54,103 nt of DNA from NCBI GenBank assembly GCA_029256015.1, contig JAQSYQ010000004.1:99032-153134 (forward strand), written 5' to 3'. The position numbers and the translations under genes were made by a program. Below the pieces are notes generated by a model that was not told the DNA's origin, did not search any database, and worked only from the letters and a program-made list of their open reading frames with translations. How positions within the stretch are numbered: the first letter of the stretch is position 1; every line of letters begins with the position of its first letter. The DNA is from Gammaproteobacteria bacterium (lineage in GTDB: Bacteria; Pseudomonadota; Gammaproteobacteria; Francisellales; CACEW01). Positions 8,264 through 17,118 of this stretch are shown piece after piece.

Positions 8264-8380
8264 ATGATGCCTAATATCGCGAGCATTGAAAAAGATTTTG
8301 CCGAAGCCCTGAGCAGAAATGATGAATTAACTATACAGTCATGTATTTATTTAGGCTTAACCACGCAAAAAAACAAATAA
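8264..8380 (+). pseudogene. out-of-frame 5' segment of ankyrin gene
   Basis: This 38-codon open frame starts with two ATGs behind AAGAGAT and encodes MPNIASIEKDFAEALSRN..., a helix that looks like a normal N-terminus. It ends in LTTQKNK and a stop. The next frame, read without any ribosome site, gives NNGMTALHLAA, the start of an ankyrin repeat. The switch occurs at an A7 run at 8367-8373. With six As the reading would be continuous (...TTQKTNNGMTALHLAA...). This is therefore either a homopolymer indel, an assembly error, or a site where polymerase slippage restores the frame. Confidence 0.6.
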
Positions 8381-8384
8381 TGGT

Positions 8385-10265
8385 ATGACTGCTCTGCATC
8401 TAGCTGCTGCAAGGAACCATACTGCCGTTATTCAAAAACTCCACGACCTTGGCATGGACCTTCAGCTTAAAGATAATAATGGTCTTACAGCCTTACATCA
8501 TGCTGCAGACTATGGGTATGTCGATGCTATTGATAAGCTTCTGCAATTACATGCTGACATTCATGCTGAAGATAATTTCAGCACAACCGCTTTGCATCAT
8601 GCAGCGACAAAAGGGCATATAAGTGCTATTGATAGGCTTGTTTCAGCCGGCGCAAATATCTCTGCTAAAGATAAGAATGGTCTTTCTTCCCTGCATTATG
8701 CTGCAGAAGAAGGAGAGCTCGCAGCAATTAAAAAACTTGTCGCAATGGGTGCAAATATTGAAGATAAAGACAATGAAGGCCTAAGTGCACTACACCACGC
8801 TGCAACACATGGGCATGTTGATGCTATCAATAAACTTTTAGAACTAGGTGCTGATATTCATGCCAAAGATAAGTTAGGAGCCAGTCCATTACATTATGCC
8901 GCTGCCAATGGAAAGGTAGGCGCTATTGAAGGGCTTCTTTCCGCAGGCGCAAATATCTCTGCCAAAGATAAGGATGACCTAACTCCCCTGCATTATGCTT
9001 CACAAAATGATGAAGTTGGAGCCATCTGCACACTTATAGCACTCGGTGCGAATATTGAAGCTAAAGATAAAAATAGACATACAGCTTTAGATCTTGCTGC
9101 TGCTGAAAGTAATAGATTCACAATGGTATCGCTTATAGAATTGGGTACTGATACGGGGGTCAAACACAACCGCGCCATCCCTGCTTTTTCTTTTGCAGCA
9201 GGCTTAGACAATATCCAAGCCGTTGAAACGCTTGTTTGTTTAGATGCGGGGTTTGAGCTGAACTCTGAGTTTTTATCGATGTTTTCTAATGATAAACCCG
9301 TATTAGCCGGGATTTTAGCAGACAATCTCTATTCAAAGTCTGATGATCTAAACTATGGTTTACATGATCATGATATGGTTCTTAATCATAATGAATTAAA
9401 TCAAGACTTCATTGCTCAGAGGCTTTATCATAAATTTTTGAAATACGGCGTGCCGGCTTGCTTTAACGAATATCTCAGCGGAGCAGCCATTAGCGATAGC
9501 CTAAAAACCAAAATACGTTCTGCTCTTAAAAAAGCTCACTATATGGCTGCCATTACGGGTCGATATAATGAAGGAATTGCGCTTGAAGCGCTGTCTGAAG
9601 ATGAAAAAGAAGCGGCTGTTAAGCTATTAGCATTCAAAATAAAATGTGGATTTATAGGTCAATTTGGCATCAAAAAACTGATTAAGCAGGTTAAAGATAA
9701 TCCCTTGCTAAAAGAGCTTGTTAATTTGGCTATCTCAATAGCTTTTGGCATTTCTCAGTACGAGAGAGACCTAGAAATGATTCATGAAAATTTAGAAAAG
9801 AACGCCGAGGTATTTTTGGCGCATTATTTTCATATAGCGAATCCACAGCTATTTCCTGCTGTCATTCCCTATAGCGCTAGCGCTCCTAATGAAAATATGG
9901 GGAGCAGCGCTAACAAAACCAAGACCCATGAAAGCTATTTGGCGGTCATGGAAAGCCATGACTCAATATTAGAAGCTTTTCAGTCGGTCATTTTGACTAA
10001 ACTTGATAAATTAAAATCTCTAACTGAAATAGAGTATAGCCACGCCAAAATACTCCATGAAATGTTGATGACAATTAAACCTCTGCTTGTATCCAATGAA
10101 GTTTATCGAAGCCTGATTCAGTGGAGAGCTAAATTAAAGACTATGCTGGATTTATCGCTTTCTTATCCTCTTGAAGACAGCCACAGCCAGCATGAATCGC
10201 ATGTCTTTGCTGGATCATTGGGCGCAGCAGGCCATGTCCATAACGTAGCTGAACCCTCGCAATAA
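8385..10265 (+). CDS. ankyrin repeat protein, frameshifted at its start
   Basis: The main open frame encodes 626 residues; the true N-terminus is probably the out-of-frame segment at 8264-8380. Residues 1-290 hold about nine 33-residue ankyrin repeats of the form xGxTALHxAAxxGxxxAIxxLLxxGAxIxAKD. Repeats 2-4 and 5-7 are copies of each other at an exact 99-residue offset. The last two repeats are degenerate. Residues 300-590 are helical without a family I can name, and the last about 40 residues are polar with many His and Ser, ending in AEPSQ. Ankyrin proteins with a private C-terminal domain are common among type IV effectors of Legionella, Coxiella and relatives. That role is inferred, not shown. 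The Met at 8385 has no Shine-Dalgarno and lies within the first repeat. Confidence 0.85.
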   Translation: MTALHLAAARNHTAVIQKLHDLGMDLQLKDNNGLTALHHAADYGYVDAIDKLLQLHADIHAEDNFSTTALHHAATKGHISAIDRLVSAGANISAKDKNGLSSLHYAAEEGELAAIKKLVAMGANIEDKDNEGLSALHHAATHGHVDAINKLLELGADIHAKDKLGASPLHYAAANGKVGAIEGLLSAGANISAKDKDDLTPLHYASQNDEVGAICTLIALGANIEAKDKNRHTALDLAAAESNRFTMVSLIELGTDTGVKHNRAIPAFSFAAGLDNIQAVETLVCLDAGFELNSEFLSMFSNDKPVLAGILADNLYSKSDDLNYGLHDHDMVLNHNELNQDFIAQRLYHKFLKYGVPACFNEYLSGAAISDSLKTKIRSALKKAHYMAAITGRYNEGIALEALSEDEKEAAVKLLAFKIKCGFIGQFGIKKLIKQVKDNPLLKELVNLAISIAFGISQYERDLEMIHENLEKNAEVFLAHYFHIANPQLFPAVIPYSASAPNENMGSSANKTKTHESYLAVMESHDSILEAFQSVILTKLDKLKSLTEIEYSHAKILHEMLMTIKPLLVSNEVYRSLIQWRAKLKTMLDLSLSYPLEDSHSQHESHVFAGSLGAAGHVHNVAEPSQ

Positions 10266-10495
10266 TAAGATGGTATATAAATCTCAAAACTTACTCCTGT
10301 AGTTTTGTCGTGGGAATAGCAACTTTGTTGAAATAAGCAGGATTATCAGCCATTAACAACAAAATGTTGCATTATATGTGAATATAGCTGGCTTATTTAT
10401 ATGAAGATGGGAAGAAAGCCACAATCACTTTGCTAGGCTTTGCATCGCATGAAAATTTTTATAGCAATCTTAAAAGGCAGCTTAAACACTAAAAT

Positions 10496-10521
10496 AAAAA
10501 AGGCGCCATCGGCGCCTTTTT
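10496..10521 (-). terminator. factor-independent terminator of rpsO-pnp
   Basis: AGGCGCC-ATC-GGCGCCT is a perfect 7-bp GC-rich stem with a 3-nt loop, flanked by an A-run on the left and a T-run on the right. It can terminate in both directions: minus-strand transcripts of pnp (stop at 10561) and plus-strand transcripts from the ankyrin gene. In the rest of 10266-10560 I see no gene. Confidence 0.85.
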
Positions 10522-10560
10522 AGATTCTGGTTCTGCTATGCAGCCCCAGGGTGACAGCTT

Positions 10561-12684
10561 TTAGCCGTCTGATGGAGCTTCGCTCGAATCAGAAGCTGGC
10601 TGAGCTGGATCATTAAGCGCTTTCATGCTTAAGCGGATACGGCCTTGCTTGTCGATTTCTAATACTTTAACTTTGACGATATCGCCAACGTTTAAGAAAT
10701 CGCTCACGTTTTCTACTCGCTCTTCGCGAATTTGAGATACGTGAACCAATCCGTCTTTACCAGGCATAATGGTTACAAATGCACCGAAGTCAGCCAAACG
10801 AGCTACTTTACCTTCATAAATTGCACCCACTTGAGCCTCTGCAGTAACGCCTTCGATTCTAGCAATCGCTTTTTGCGCTGCTTCGCCGTTGGCAGCAAAG
10901 ATTTTCACTGTGCCGTCATCAGCGATATCGATGGTTACACCGCATTCTTCAGTAATAGAACGAATGGTCGCGCCGCCTTTACCGATCACTTCCTTCACTT
11001 TTTCAGAAGGAACTTTCACTGTGTAAATGCGAGGAGCATGGTTTGATAGCTCACCTGGGACGCTGATGACTTCGTTCATCAATCCCAAAATGTGCATACG
11101 ACCCGCTTTGGCTTGTTCCAAAGCTGCTGCCATGATTTCCTTGGTAATCCCAGCAATCTTAATGTCCATTTGAAGTGCGGTCACGCCATTAGCAGAACCG
11201 GCTACTTTAAAGTCCATATCGCCTAAATGATCTTCATCACCCAAGATATCGCTTAATACCGCAAACTTATCGCCTTCTTTAATCAAGCCCATCGCGATAC
11301 CCGCAACAGGCGCTTTTAAAGGAACGCCGGCATCCATCATCGCCAAGCTTGAGCCGCAAACGGTAGCCATGGAGCTTGAACCGTTGGATTCGGTGATTTC
11401 AGATACCACACGCAAGGTGTAAGAAAACTCTTCTTCTGGAGGCAATACGGCTTGAACCGCACGACGCGCTAAGTTACCGTGACCAATTTCACGACGTTTT
11501 GGGCTACCGATCATGCCAGTTTCGCCTACACAGTACGGAGGGAAGTTGTAGTGCAGCATAAAGCGGTCGCGAGATTCACCGGACATAGCGTCCAATAGCT
11601 GAGCATCTCTATCGTTACCTAAAGTTGCCACAACGATGGCTTGAGTTTCACCGCGAGTAAACAAAGCGGAACCATGGGTACGAGGCAAGAGTTTGGTTTC
11701 AATGCGGATAGGACGAATGGAACGAGTGTCTCTTCCGTCAATTCTCAAACCGCCTGAGATAATAGTGTCACGCACCAATTTTTGTTCCAAGTCAAAAAAT
11801 ACATCTTTGATTTGGTTCTCAGTATAGCCAGTGGTGTCGTTAACAAGCTCTGCTATTGCCAAGTCTTTTAATGAATTAAGTTTGGCATAGCGTTCTTGTT
11901 TTTCACGAACTTGGTAAGCGGCTTTAATGCCTTCCATGCTCAAAGATTTCACCGCGTCAATCAATGCGGTGTTAGGCGCTGGAGGCTGCCAATCCCATTT
12001 AGGCTTACCGCAGGTTTCAACCAGCTCTTTAATCGCTTGAATAGCAACTTGCATTTGCTCATGACCAAACAAAACGGCACCAAGCATCACTTCTTCAGAC
12101 AATTGTTTTGCTTCGGATTCAACCATTAATACAGCGCTTTCAGTTCCTGCAACAACCAAGTCCAATTCAGAAGTTTGCAAAGATTCTTCGCTTGGGTTTA
12201 ACAGATATTGACCATCACGAAAACCGACTCGAGCTGCGCCCAAAATACCGTCAAATGGTACTCCGGATAAAGCCACGGTTGCTGCAGCTCCAATTAAAGC
12301 TGGAACATCAGGGCTAACGTTTGGATCCAAAGAAAGCACGGTTGCAACAATTTGTACTTCGTTGTAAAAACCATTTGGGAACAATGGACGAAGGGGTCTG
12401 TCGATCAAACGTGAAATCAAAGTTTCAGCTTCAGAGGGACGGCCTTCTCTTTTTAAAAAACCGCCAGGGATACGACCTGCTGCATACATTCTTTCTTGAT
12501 AGTTAACGGTTAATGGGAAAAAATCCTGACCGTTTTTAACATTTTTTGCAGCAACCAAGGTTACCAATACCACGGTATCCCCGGCTCTGACCATAACAGC
12601 GGAAGTTGCTTGTCTAGCTATGCCGCCTGTCTCAATGGTGTATTCTTGTTCACCATATTGAAAGATTTTTTTAAATACTTTCAC
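10561..12684 (-). CDS. pnp: polyribonucleotide nucleotidyltransferase
   Basis: PNPase degrades RNA 3' to 5' by phosphorolysis and is a degradosome component. Order of parts in the 707 residues: first RNase PH-like domain (about 1-225), helical linker, second RNase PH-like domain (about 310-540) with the catalytic [15 protein letters not shown] and [15 protein letters not shown] blocks, a KH domain (about 553-612) with its GxxG loop in [13 protein letters not shown], and an S1 domain (about 622-690). The start is a GTG (V at position 1), 9 nt after AAGGA. The start lies 18 bp after the rpsO stop, the usual rpsO-pnp operon arrangement. In enterobacteria pnp autoregulates through its leader; no comparable long leader is visible here. 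Confidence 0.98.
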   Translation of the reverse strand: MKVFKKIFQYGEQEYTIETGGIARQATSAVMVRAGDTVVLVTLVAAKNVKNGQDFFPLTVNYQERMYAAGRIPGGFLKREGRPSEAETLISRLIDRPLRPLFPNGFYNEVQIVATVLSLDPNVSPDVPALIGAAATVALSGVPFDGILGAARVGFRDGQYLLNPSEESLQTSELDLVVAGTESAVLMVESEAKQLSEEVMLGAVLFGHEQMQVAIQAIKELVETCGKPKWDWQPPAPNTALIDAVKSLSMEGIKAAYQVREKQERYAKLNSLKDLAIAELVNDTTGYTENQIKDVFFDLEQKLVRDTIISGGLRIDGRDTRSIRPIRIETKLLPRTHGSALFTRGETQAIVVATLGNDRDAQLLDAMSGESRDRFMLHYNFPPYCVGETGMIGSPKRREIGHGNLARRAVQAVLPPEEEFSYTLRVVSEITESNGSSSMATVCGSSLAMMDAGVPLKAPVAGIAMGLIKEGDKFAVLSDILGDEDHLGDMDFKVAGSANGVTALQMDIKIAGITKEIMAAALEQAKAGRMHILGLMNEVISVPGELSNHAPRIYTVKVPSEKVKEVIGKGGATIRSITEECGVTIDIADDGTVKIFAANGEAAQKAIARIEGVTAEAQVGAIYEGKVARLADFGAFVTIMPGKDGLVHVSQIREERVENVSDFLNVGDIVKVKVLEIDKQGRIRLSMKALNDPAQPASDSSEAPSDG

Positions 12685-12701
12685 TAATTTTTTCCTTATG
12701 A

Positions 12702-12971
12702 TTAACGGCGTAACTCAAGACGCTCAATCAGTTTGCGATAGCGTGTGATGTCTTTGTTTTTAAGGTAGTCTAGTAATTTACGACGTTGACTCACCAAACG
12801 CAGCAAACCGCGGCGGGAGTGGTGGTCATGAGTATGAGTTTCAAAATGTTGGGTCAAATCTTTAATGCGAGCTGTGTGTAACGCAACTTGCACTTCTGGA
12901 GAGCCTGTGTCTCCTTTAGCAATTTGATATTCTTCGATGATTTTAGCTGTATCAGCACTGGTTAATGCCAT
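12702..12971 (-). CDS. rpsO: 30S ribosomal protein S15
   Basis: S15 binds the central domain of 16S rRNA and is a primary assembly protein. The 89 residues match the universal length, and the diagnostic features are present: [17 protein letters not shown] near residue 20, the [25 protein letters not shown] block, and a basic C-terminus. AGGAG stands 8 nt before the ATG. It heads the operon with pnp; a convincing promoter is found at 13041-13069. Confidence 0.99.
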   Translation of the reverse strand: MALTSADTAKIIEEYQIAKGDTGSPEVQVALHTARIKDLTQHFETHTHDHHSRRGLLRLVSQRRKLLDYLKNKDITRYRKLIERLELRR

Positions 12972-13040
12972 AAAATTTCTCCTAGTTTGATTTAAGTTCT
13001 GCTAATCGAACCCATTTATGGTTGAGTAAGACGCGGCGCT

Positions 13041-13069
13041 ATTCTACCTGCAAAGCCGCTTAAGGGCAA
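13041..13069 (-). promoter_or_regulatory. sigma70-type promoter for rpsO-pnp
   Basis: Minus strand: TTGCCC (-35, 13064-13069), a 17-nt spacer, then TAGAAT (-10, 13041-13046), followed by a GC-rich discriminator typical of growth-rate controlled genes. The resulting leader is about 60 nt. Confidence 0.6.
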
Positions 13070-13071
13070 GT

Positions 13072-13147
13072 AAAATCCCCCTCTATCCCCCTTAAAAAAA
13101 GGGGAAGTCCTCCCTCCTTTATTTAAAGGAGGGCCTGGGTGGATTTT
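13072..13147. repeat. family A palindromic intergenic repeat, copy 2
   Basis: AAAATCCCCCTCTATCCCCC opens the element and GGGCCTGGGTGGATTTT closes it, so the ends are inverted relative to each other. Inside are two hairpins (CCCC..GGGG and CCTCCTTT..AAAGGAGG). It separates the divergent rpsO and MFS genes and lies just upstream of the rpsO promoter. Confidence 0.75.
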
Positions 13148-13205
13148 GATGAGGGATTTTGAATATTCGCAAATTGGTCTATGATTAAGCTCTCAGGAGA
13201 AAAAC

Positions 13206-14402
13206 ATGGCTTCGCCCTATCAAAAATTAAGCTTATCTGAATTTAAAATCATGCTGATCACCATGCTAGTGGCGATGTGCGGAATGCTTGGCGTAGACAT
13301 TCATTTGGCCTCCATGCCTCACATTATGGTATTTATGCACACCAACAAGCAGCATATTCAGCAATCGGTTTCCATTTATCTGCTTGGCATGGGTGCAAGC
13401 TTATTATTTTACGGCCCGCTTTCAGACAAACATGGCAGAAAGCCTATCGTTATATTTGGCTTAGTCTTGGCTGCGCTAAGCAGTTTTGCCGCCATGTATA
13501 CTACTCATATCGAGGCTTTTTTAGTCACTCGCCTTTTACAAGGAATTGGGGCCGGGGTCTGCATCGGCTTAGGCAGAACAATTATCGCCGATACCCTCCA
13601 AGGCGACAGATTAGCCTCAATGGCTTCTTACTTTGGATTGATTGTAGGTTTATCCCCTTTATTGGCCCCCACCTTGGGAGGCTATATCCAGCAAGCGTTT
13701 GGTTGGCAGAAAAACTTTTTAGCTTTAGGCCTTATTTTGACTTGCGTTATGCTGATCTATGCGGTGTTTTGCCCCGAAACCAACCATTATAAAAATCCCA
13801 AAGCACTCTCATTAAAAGGCTTATGTGAAAGCTATAGGCATTTGCTTAGCCATCGAATTTTTTTGGGCTGTACTTTGTTAACCGGAATAGCCATGAGCGC
13901 AGTAATGGCCTATGCCACCATTAGTGCTTATGTATTTCAAGTTGAGTTTCATTTAAGTCCTGTGGCCTATGGATGGATCACAGGCCTGGCAGGCATTGGC
14001 GGACTGGTCGGAAGGCTGTTCAATCCTTTTTTCATTAAGCGCATTGGCAGTGCCAAAACTTTAATTTTAGGTCTCTGCATACTGGCTTTTTCAGGGCTAT
14101 GGATATTGTTTTTTACCGTCTTAGGCTTAATCAATGTCCCGCTTATTATGCTCTCGGTATTCTTAACCTTATCTTGCCAAATTATGATTGGAGCCAATGC
14201 CACTTCAAGAGCCATGAGCCCATTTCATGACAAAAGAGGGGTCGCAGGGGCTTTATTTGGCGGCTTTCAAATGCTCACTTCTTTTATCAGCAGTGCTTTA
14301 ATTGCTTCTTTTTCCTATGGGGGAGCGAGCCTCTTAGGGATAGTATATTTAATTCTAGGGCTATTGGGCTTGATTGTTTTTTACAGCATGGTAAAAAAAT
14401 AA
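13206..14402 (+). CDS. Bcr/CflA-family MFS multidrug exporter
   Basis: A 398-residue inner-membrane proton-driven exporter with 12 predicted helices. Two motifs place it in the drug:H+ antiporter-1 group: the loop 2-3 motif GPLSDKHGRKPI at about residues 72-83, and the helix 5 antiporter motif GLSPLLAPTLGGYI at about residue 150. The N-terminus with GVDIHLASMPHI resembles Bcr/CflA proteins. GCTCTCAGGAG lies about 8 nt before the ATG. Substrate cannot be predicted; Bcr exports bicyclomycin and CflA florfenicol or chloramphenicol. It stands alone between rpsO (divergent) and the accessory cluster that follows. Confidence 0.9.
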   Translation: MASPYQKLSLSEFKIMLITMLVAMCGMLGVDIHLASMPHIMVFMHTNKQHIQQSVSIYLLGMGASLLFYGPLSDKHGRKPIVIFGLVLAALSSFAAMYTTHIEAFLVTRLLQGIGAGVCIGLGRTIIADTLQGDRLASMASYFGLIVGLSPLLAPTLGGYIQQAFGWQKNFLALGLILTCVMLIYAVFCPETNHYKNPKALSLKGLCESYRHLLSHRIFLGCTLLTGIAMSAVMAYATISAYVFQVEFHLSPVAYGWITGLAGIGGLVGRLFNPFFIKRIGSAKTLILGLCILAFSGLWILFFTVLGLINVPLIMLSVFLTLSCQIMIGANATSRAMSPFHDKRGVAGALFGGFQMLTSFISSALIASFSYGGASLLGIVYLILGLLGLIVFYSMVKK

Positions 14403-14472
14403 AGCCTATCCCGCTCTATTCTTCCAAGTTCTTTTTTATTAAGATTAAATTTCAACTGATTTAAGGGGAAGA

Positions 14473-15675
14473 ATGATGATGGGGCCTGCTGAACGAATTC
14501 GTGCATTACAAGCTGATAGAAATAATCAACAAATCGAAGCTAAAAGACAAACTGTTATCGGCATATTAGTTGCTATTGAAAAACCTTTTCTAGATGCTTT
14601 AGAAGCATACGCTACTACGCGGCATAAAAATAAAAGTTTTGAGCTTACAGCAGAAGAGACTGCTGCCCTAAAAGTCCGAGCGATTAAACAATTAGAAAGG
14701 TATCGCTTATCAATCAAGCCTGAAATTTGGGAATCCATCAACCTTGAAAATCTCTGCAAAGTTTCCGCAGAAAATGATCGAAGACTCGCTTATCTCATGG
14801 CTCATGCGGTACTGGCGGATTATGAGAAGAAAGTGAGAAGCTACCCTATTGGATACGAAACAAATTCAGAGACCTTAGTAGATATCGCTAAAACCTATCT
14901 TGGACTATTAAAAAACCTATGCATAGAGCATCCGACATTTAATTCAGGAAGATCTAATGAACTAAAAAATGTACTGCTAGGCTCTATTAGAGACACCCCT
15001 TTTCCTAACATTGCTGCGTATGTTAAGAAAGCCATGTCAGAAATGTACACTCTGTTAGAAGCCCCTGCCGGCAGATTTGATCCCTTCACTTTGCTAAGAG
15101 CTGCTATCTCTTCACAATACCAATTTGAATTGGCTAAATTTATGAGAGTTCATTCCAGGGAAAAGCGGATAACTGCCTTACCTGCAGCGGTTATAGACTT
15201 TATTGATTCACAGCCTTTTAGATCACCCGAAATAATCATCGATTGTTTAGCTCATGCTATTTGCAAAGATCCAGACCTTGCTACAAAATATGAACTTACA
15301 GCAGAACACCTTGAAATGCAGGTTAAACAGGCGGAAGAACGTAACGCTGTGCCCGCCCCAGCAGCAAGTCCAACAGCTGCCCGAGCCTTTGGCGCATCAG
15401 AACAATCCGGTGGCTCGGCAGGAGCCGCTTCTGGAATGGATAATACAAGGGCTCAAACCCCTACTGCTGCCACAGCAATGAGGGCAGTTATAGGAGCAGC
15501 CACTCCCGATGGTGCGACCCCAAAATCTGTTTATAGCCCACAAGGAACAGGAAGAGGACTGATGTCACCTAGTGGCAGAGCAGCGGCCCAAGCGGTTAGG
15601 CCCGAGCATTTTCCTTCTGAAGCGGCAGGCGGGGCTGGTAGAGAAGAATCTCAATCAGCAGGCCCTGGTCAATAA
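14473..15675 (+). CDS. uncharacterised protein with disordered Ala/Gly-rich tail
   Basis: I do not recognise this 400-residue protein. Residues 1 to about 295 look all-helical and globular; the first 35 are charged and could form a coiled coil. From about residue 296 the composition changes abruptly to Ala, Gly, Ser, Pro, Thr and Gln (for example APAASPTAARAFGAS), which indicates a long disordered tail ending in SAGPGQ. GGGGAA precedes a run of three ATGs. Similar tails occur in the 41696-44461 protein, which ends in repeated GGSGGAAAGQ. The gene lies first in a plus-strand accessory run with the two paralogues at 15789-17099, separated from them by a hairpin terminator. Possible secreted protein; no motif proves it. 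Confidence 0.7.
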   Translation: MMMGPAERIRALQADRNNQQIEAKRQTVIGILVAIEKPFLDALEAYATTRHKNKSFELTAEETAALKVRAIKQLERYRLSIKPEIWESINLENLCKVSAENDRRLAYLMAHAVLADYEKKVRSYPIGYETNSETLVDIAKTYLGLLKNLCIEHPTFNSGRSNELKNVLLGSIRDTPFPNIAAYVKKAMSEMYTLLEAPAGRFDPFTLLRAAISSQYQFELAKFMRVHSREKRITALPAAVIDFIDSQPFRSPEIIIDCLAHAICKDPDLATKYELTAEHLEMQVKQAEERNAVPAPAASPTAARAFGASEQSGGSAGAASGMDNTRAQTPTAATAMRAVIGAATPDGATPKSVYSPQGTGRGLMSPSGRAAAQAVRPEHFPSEAAGGAGREESQSAGPGQ

Positions 15676-15715
15676 TTACACCTAAGCCCTTTTTTGTGGC
15701 AAGCTTGTTTTTATA

Positions 15716-15749
15716 GGCTGGCTTTTATAGAGTAAAAGCTAGCCCGCTT
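15716..15749 (+). terminator. probable terminator after 14473-15675 gene
   Basis: GGCTGGCTTTTA pairs with TAAAAGCTAGCC across a 5-nt loop (12-bp stem with one G-T pair), followed by CGCTTTT. It lies 40 bp after the stop. Confidence 0.55.
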
Positions 15750-15788
15750 TTCCTTCTTTGTAGCACTGCTAACAATAGAGGCTTTAAA

Positions 15789-16478
15789 ATGCCCTCAGCT
15801 AAAATTTTAATATTAAGCAAACAAGATATTAATTATCCTTCCTTTTTTAGGCCCATTTTGCCTGAAGGCAGTAACTTACCTTTACGGACTGGGCAAATCA
15901 TAAATACTCGCCCTTTTAATATTCAAGGTCAGGAAGCTACCGCTCAAATCCTAAGTGACTGCTGGCAGCTTTATCGTACCAGCTTATCAAGGTCTCATTA
16001 CCTAGACACTGACGCCATTATTATTTGGACCGATCTGGCCAATAATGAAATTGAATTTATTCGGCAAAAATTAAACCAGCTTAAAGAAGACTTAAAACCT
16101 GGACTTAATTCCAATGAAATCCCTTTTTGCGAAGCAAAAGTTTTTATTTTACCTTTCCATAATCCAGCCCAAAATATAATCACCTCGGCCCAAAAAATTC
16201 AACAAACTTGGTCCGAAATAATTAATGAGCCTGGTTTTGAAAGGGTCCGCGCCTTGGATTGGAAAGTTCTTGAGCCTGTTAACCCTTTTCATGAGGAAAG
16301 CATCCGGGCCAGGTTTCAATTCATTCTTCAGCAGAGCCTTGTAGCAAACCATAGTAATCAGCTTAGCCCAGGACCGTTTCAACTCAATGAAGCGGCCAGA
16401 ACAAGTTTTAGCGAATTACAAAGAAGAGCAAGCAGTACCTGGGGCGCAGTCACCAGCTTTTTAAAACCTAGCCCTTAA
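15789..16478 (+). CDS. putative degenerate Ras-like GTPase (pseudo-GTPase) A
   Basis: A 229-residue protein with no annotated family that I know. Read against the Rab/Ras fold it lines up in order: a first strand AKILILS where the P-loop strand should be, but without GxxxxGKS; FNIQGQEA at about residue 46 in the place of WDTAGQE; YLDTDAIIIWTDL at 73-85 in the place of YYRGADGIILVYD; an amphipathic helix; AKVFILPFHN at about 117-126 where NKxD should be; and a last helix ESIRARFQFILQQSL. Nucleotide-binding residues are mostly lost. The tail from residue 190 is polar and ends in FLKPSP. It is paralogous to the next gene, 9 bp downstream, with which it forms an operon. The fold call is my inference by eye. 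Confidence 0.7.
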   Translation: MPSAKILILSKQDINYPSFFRPILPEGSNLPLRTGQIINTRPFNIQGQEATAQILSDCWQLYRTSLSRSHYLDTDAIIIWTDLANNEIEFIRQKLNQLKEDLKPGLNSNEIPFCEAKVFILPFHNPAQNIITSAQKIQQTWSEIINEPGFERVRALDWKVLEPVNPFHEESIRARFQFILQQSLVANHSNQLSPGPFQLNEAARTSFSELQRRASSTWGAVTSFLKPSP

Positions 16479-16487
16479 GGAGATAAT

Positions 16488-17099
16488 ATGCCCTTTGCAA
16501 CAAAACTAGCCATTGCCAGCAATGAAACTGGCAGCTTATATGCATTACAAAGCCAGTTAAGGCTTTATAACTATTCTGGTAGTGAAATTGCCCCTCAGAT
16601 ACAGGCTTTTGACATCATGCAAAACTTCAACCTGGATGAACAGACTGATGGCATAATACTATGGCTTAACCTCAATAAAACTGATATTGATCAGTATTTA
16701 GATAACTTCTTGTTTGAAATAAACCATCATTTAAACGAATCTACTCAAGCTAAAATATTTGTGCTTCCCTTTACTAATGGGCAAAATTTATCAATGCAGC
16801 CAGCAGCACTTCAAGGCATGATAGAAGAAAAGCTAGGCCTTGATAGTCCAAGTAAAATCAGCAAACTTCCTTGGAAATTCCATGAAGCCATACTCAACTT
16901 CAATGACTCCGCTGAAATTCGCAGAATAGCAGAAATTGTTTTGCGCTCATCCCTTGGAATGGCTTCACCAGAGGCAAGACCTCAATTAGAGTTACCGAGT
17001 GATAATGGCTCTGTCATGACATTGGCAACTTCCTGGCTAAGTAATCTACGTAGCACTCGAAGTTCTGCTCATAGTAAGACCAAAGAAGCGACTAAGTGA
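16488..17099 (+). CDS. putative degenerate Ras-like GTPase (pseudo-GTPase) B
   Basis: The 203-residue paralogue of the preceding gene. Shared blocks are TDGIILWLNL (TDAIIIWTDL in A), AKIFVLPFTNGQNL (AKVFILPFHNPAQNI in A), a KLPWKF.EAIL block (ALDWKVLEPV in A), and the closing IRRIAEIVLRSSL helix. The order of strands and helices again matches a small GTPase, and TDGIILW is close to the Rab strand 4 signature, yet the P-loop and the NKxD motif are absent, and the GQE of paralogue A is also gone. The tail from about residue 165 is polar and basic. A GGAG sequence lies about 8 nt before the ATG. Function unknown; interference with host small GTPases is a speculative possibility. Confidence 0.7.
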   Translation: MPFATKLAIASNETGSLYALQSQLRLYNYSGSEIAPQIQAFDIMQNFNLDEQTDGIILWLNLNKTDIDQYLDNFLFEINHHLNESTQAKIFVLPFTNGQNLSMQPAALQGMIEEKLGLDSPSKISKLPWKFHEAILNFNDSAEIRRIAEIVLRSSLGMASPEARPQLELPSDNGSVMTLATSWLSNLRSTRSSAHSKTKEATK

Positions 17100-17118
17100 C
17101 TTAAACTATTTTTAAACT

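Noticed and set aside
10732..12506. Several open frames on the plus strand opposite pnp
   Set aside because: They are antisense shadows of a strongly conserved gene; none has a ribosome site or a plausible protein composition.
13206..17099. Genomic island with integrase around the accessory cluster
   Set aside because: No integrase, transposase, tRNA-end duplication or direct repeats were found; the genes are flanked by ordinary core operons.
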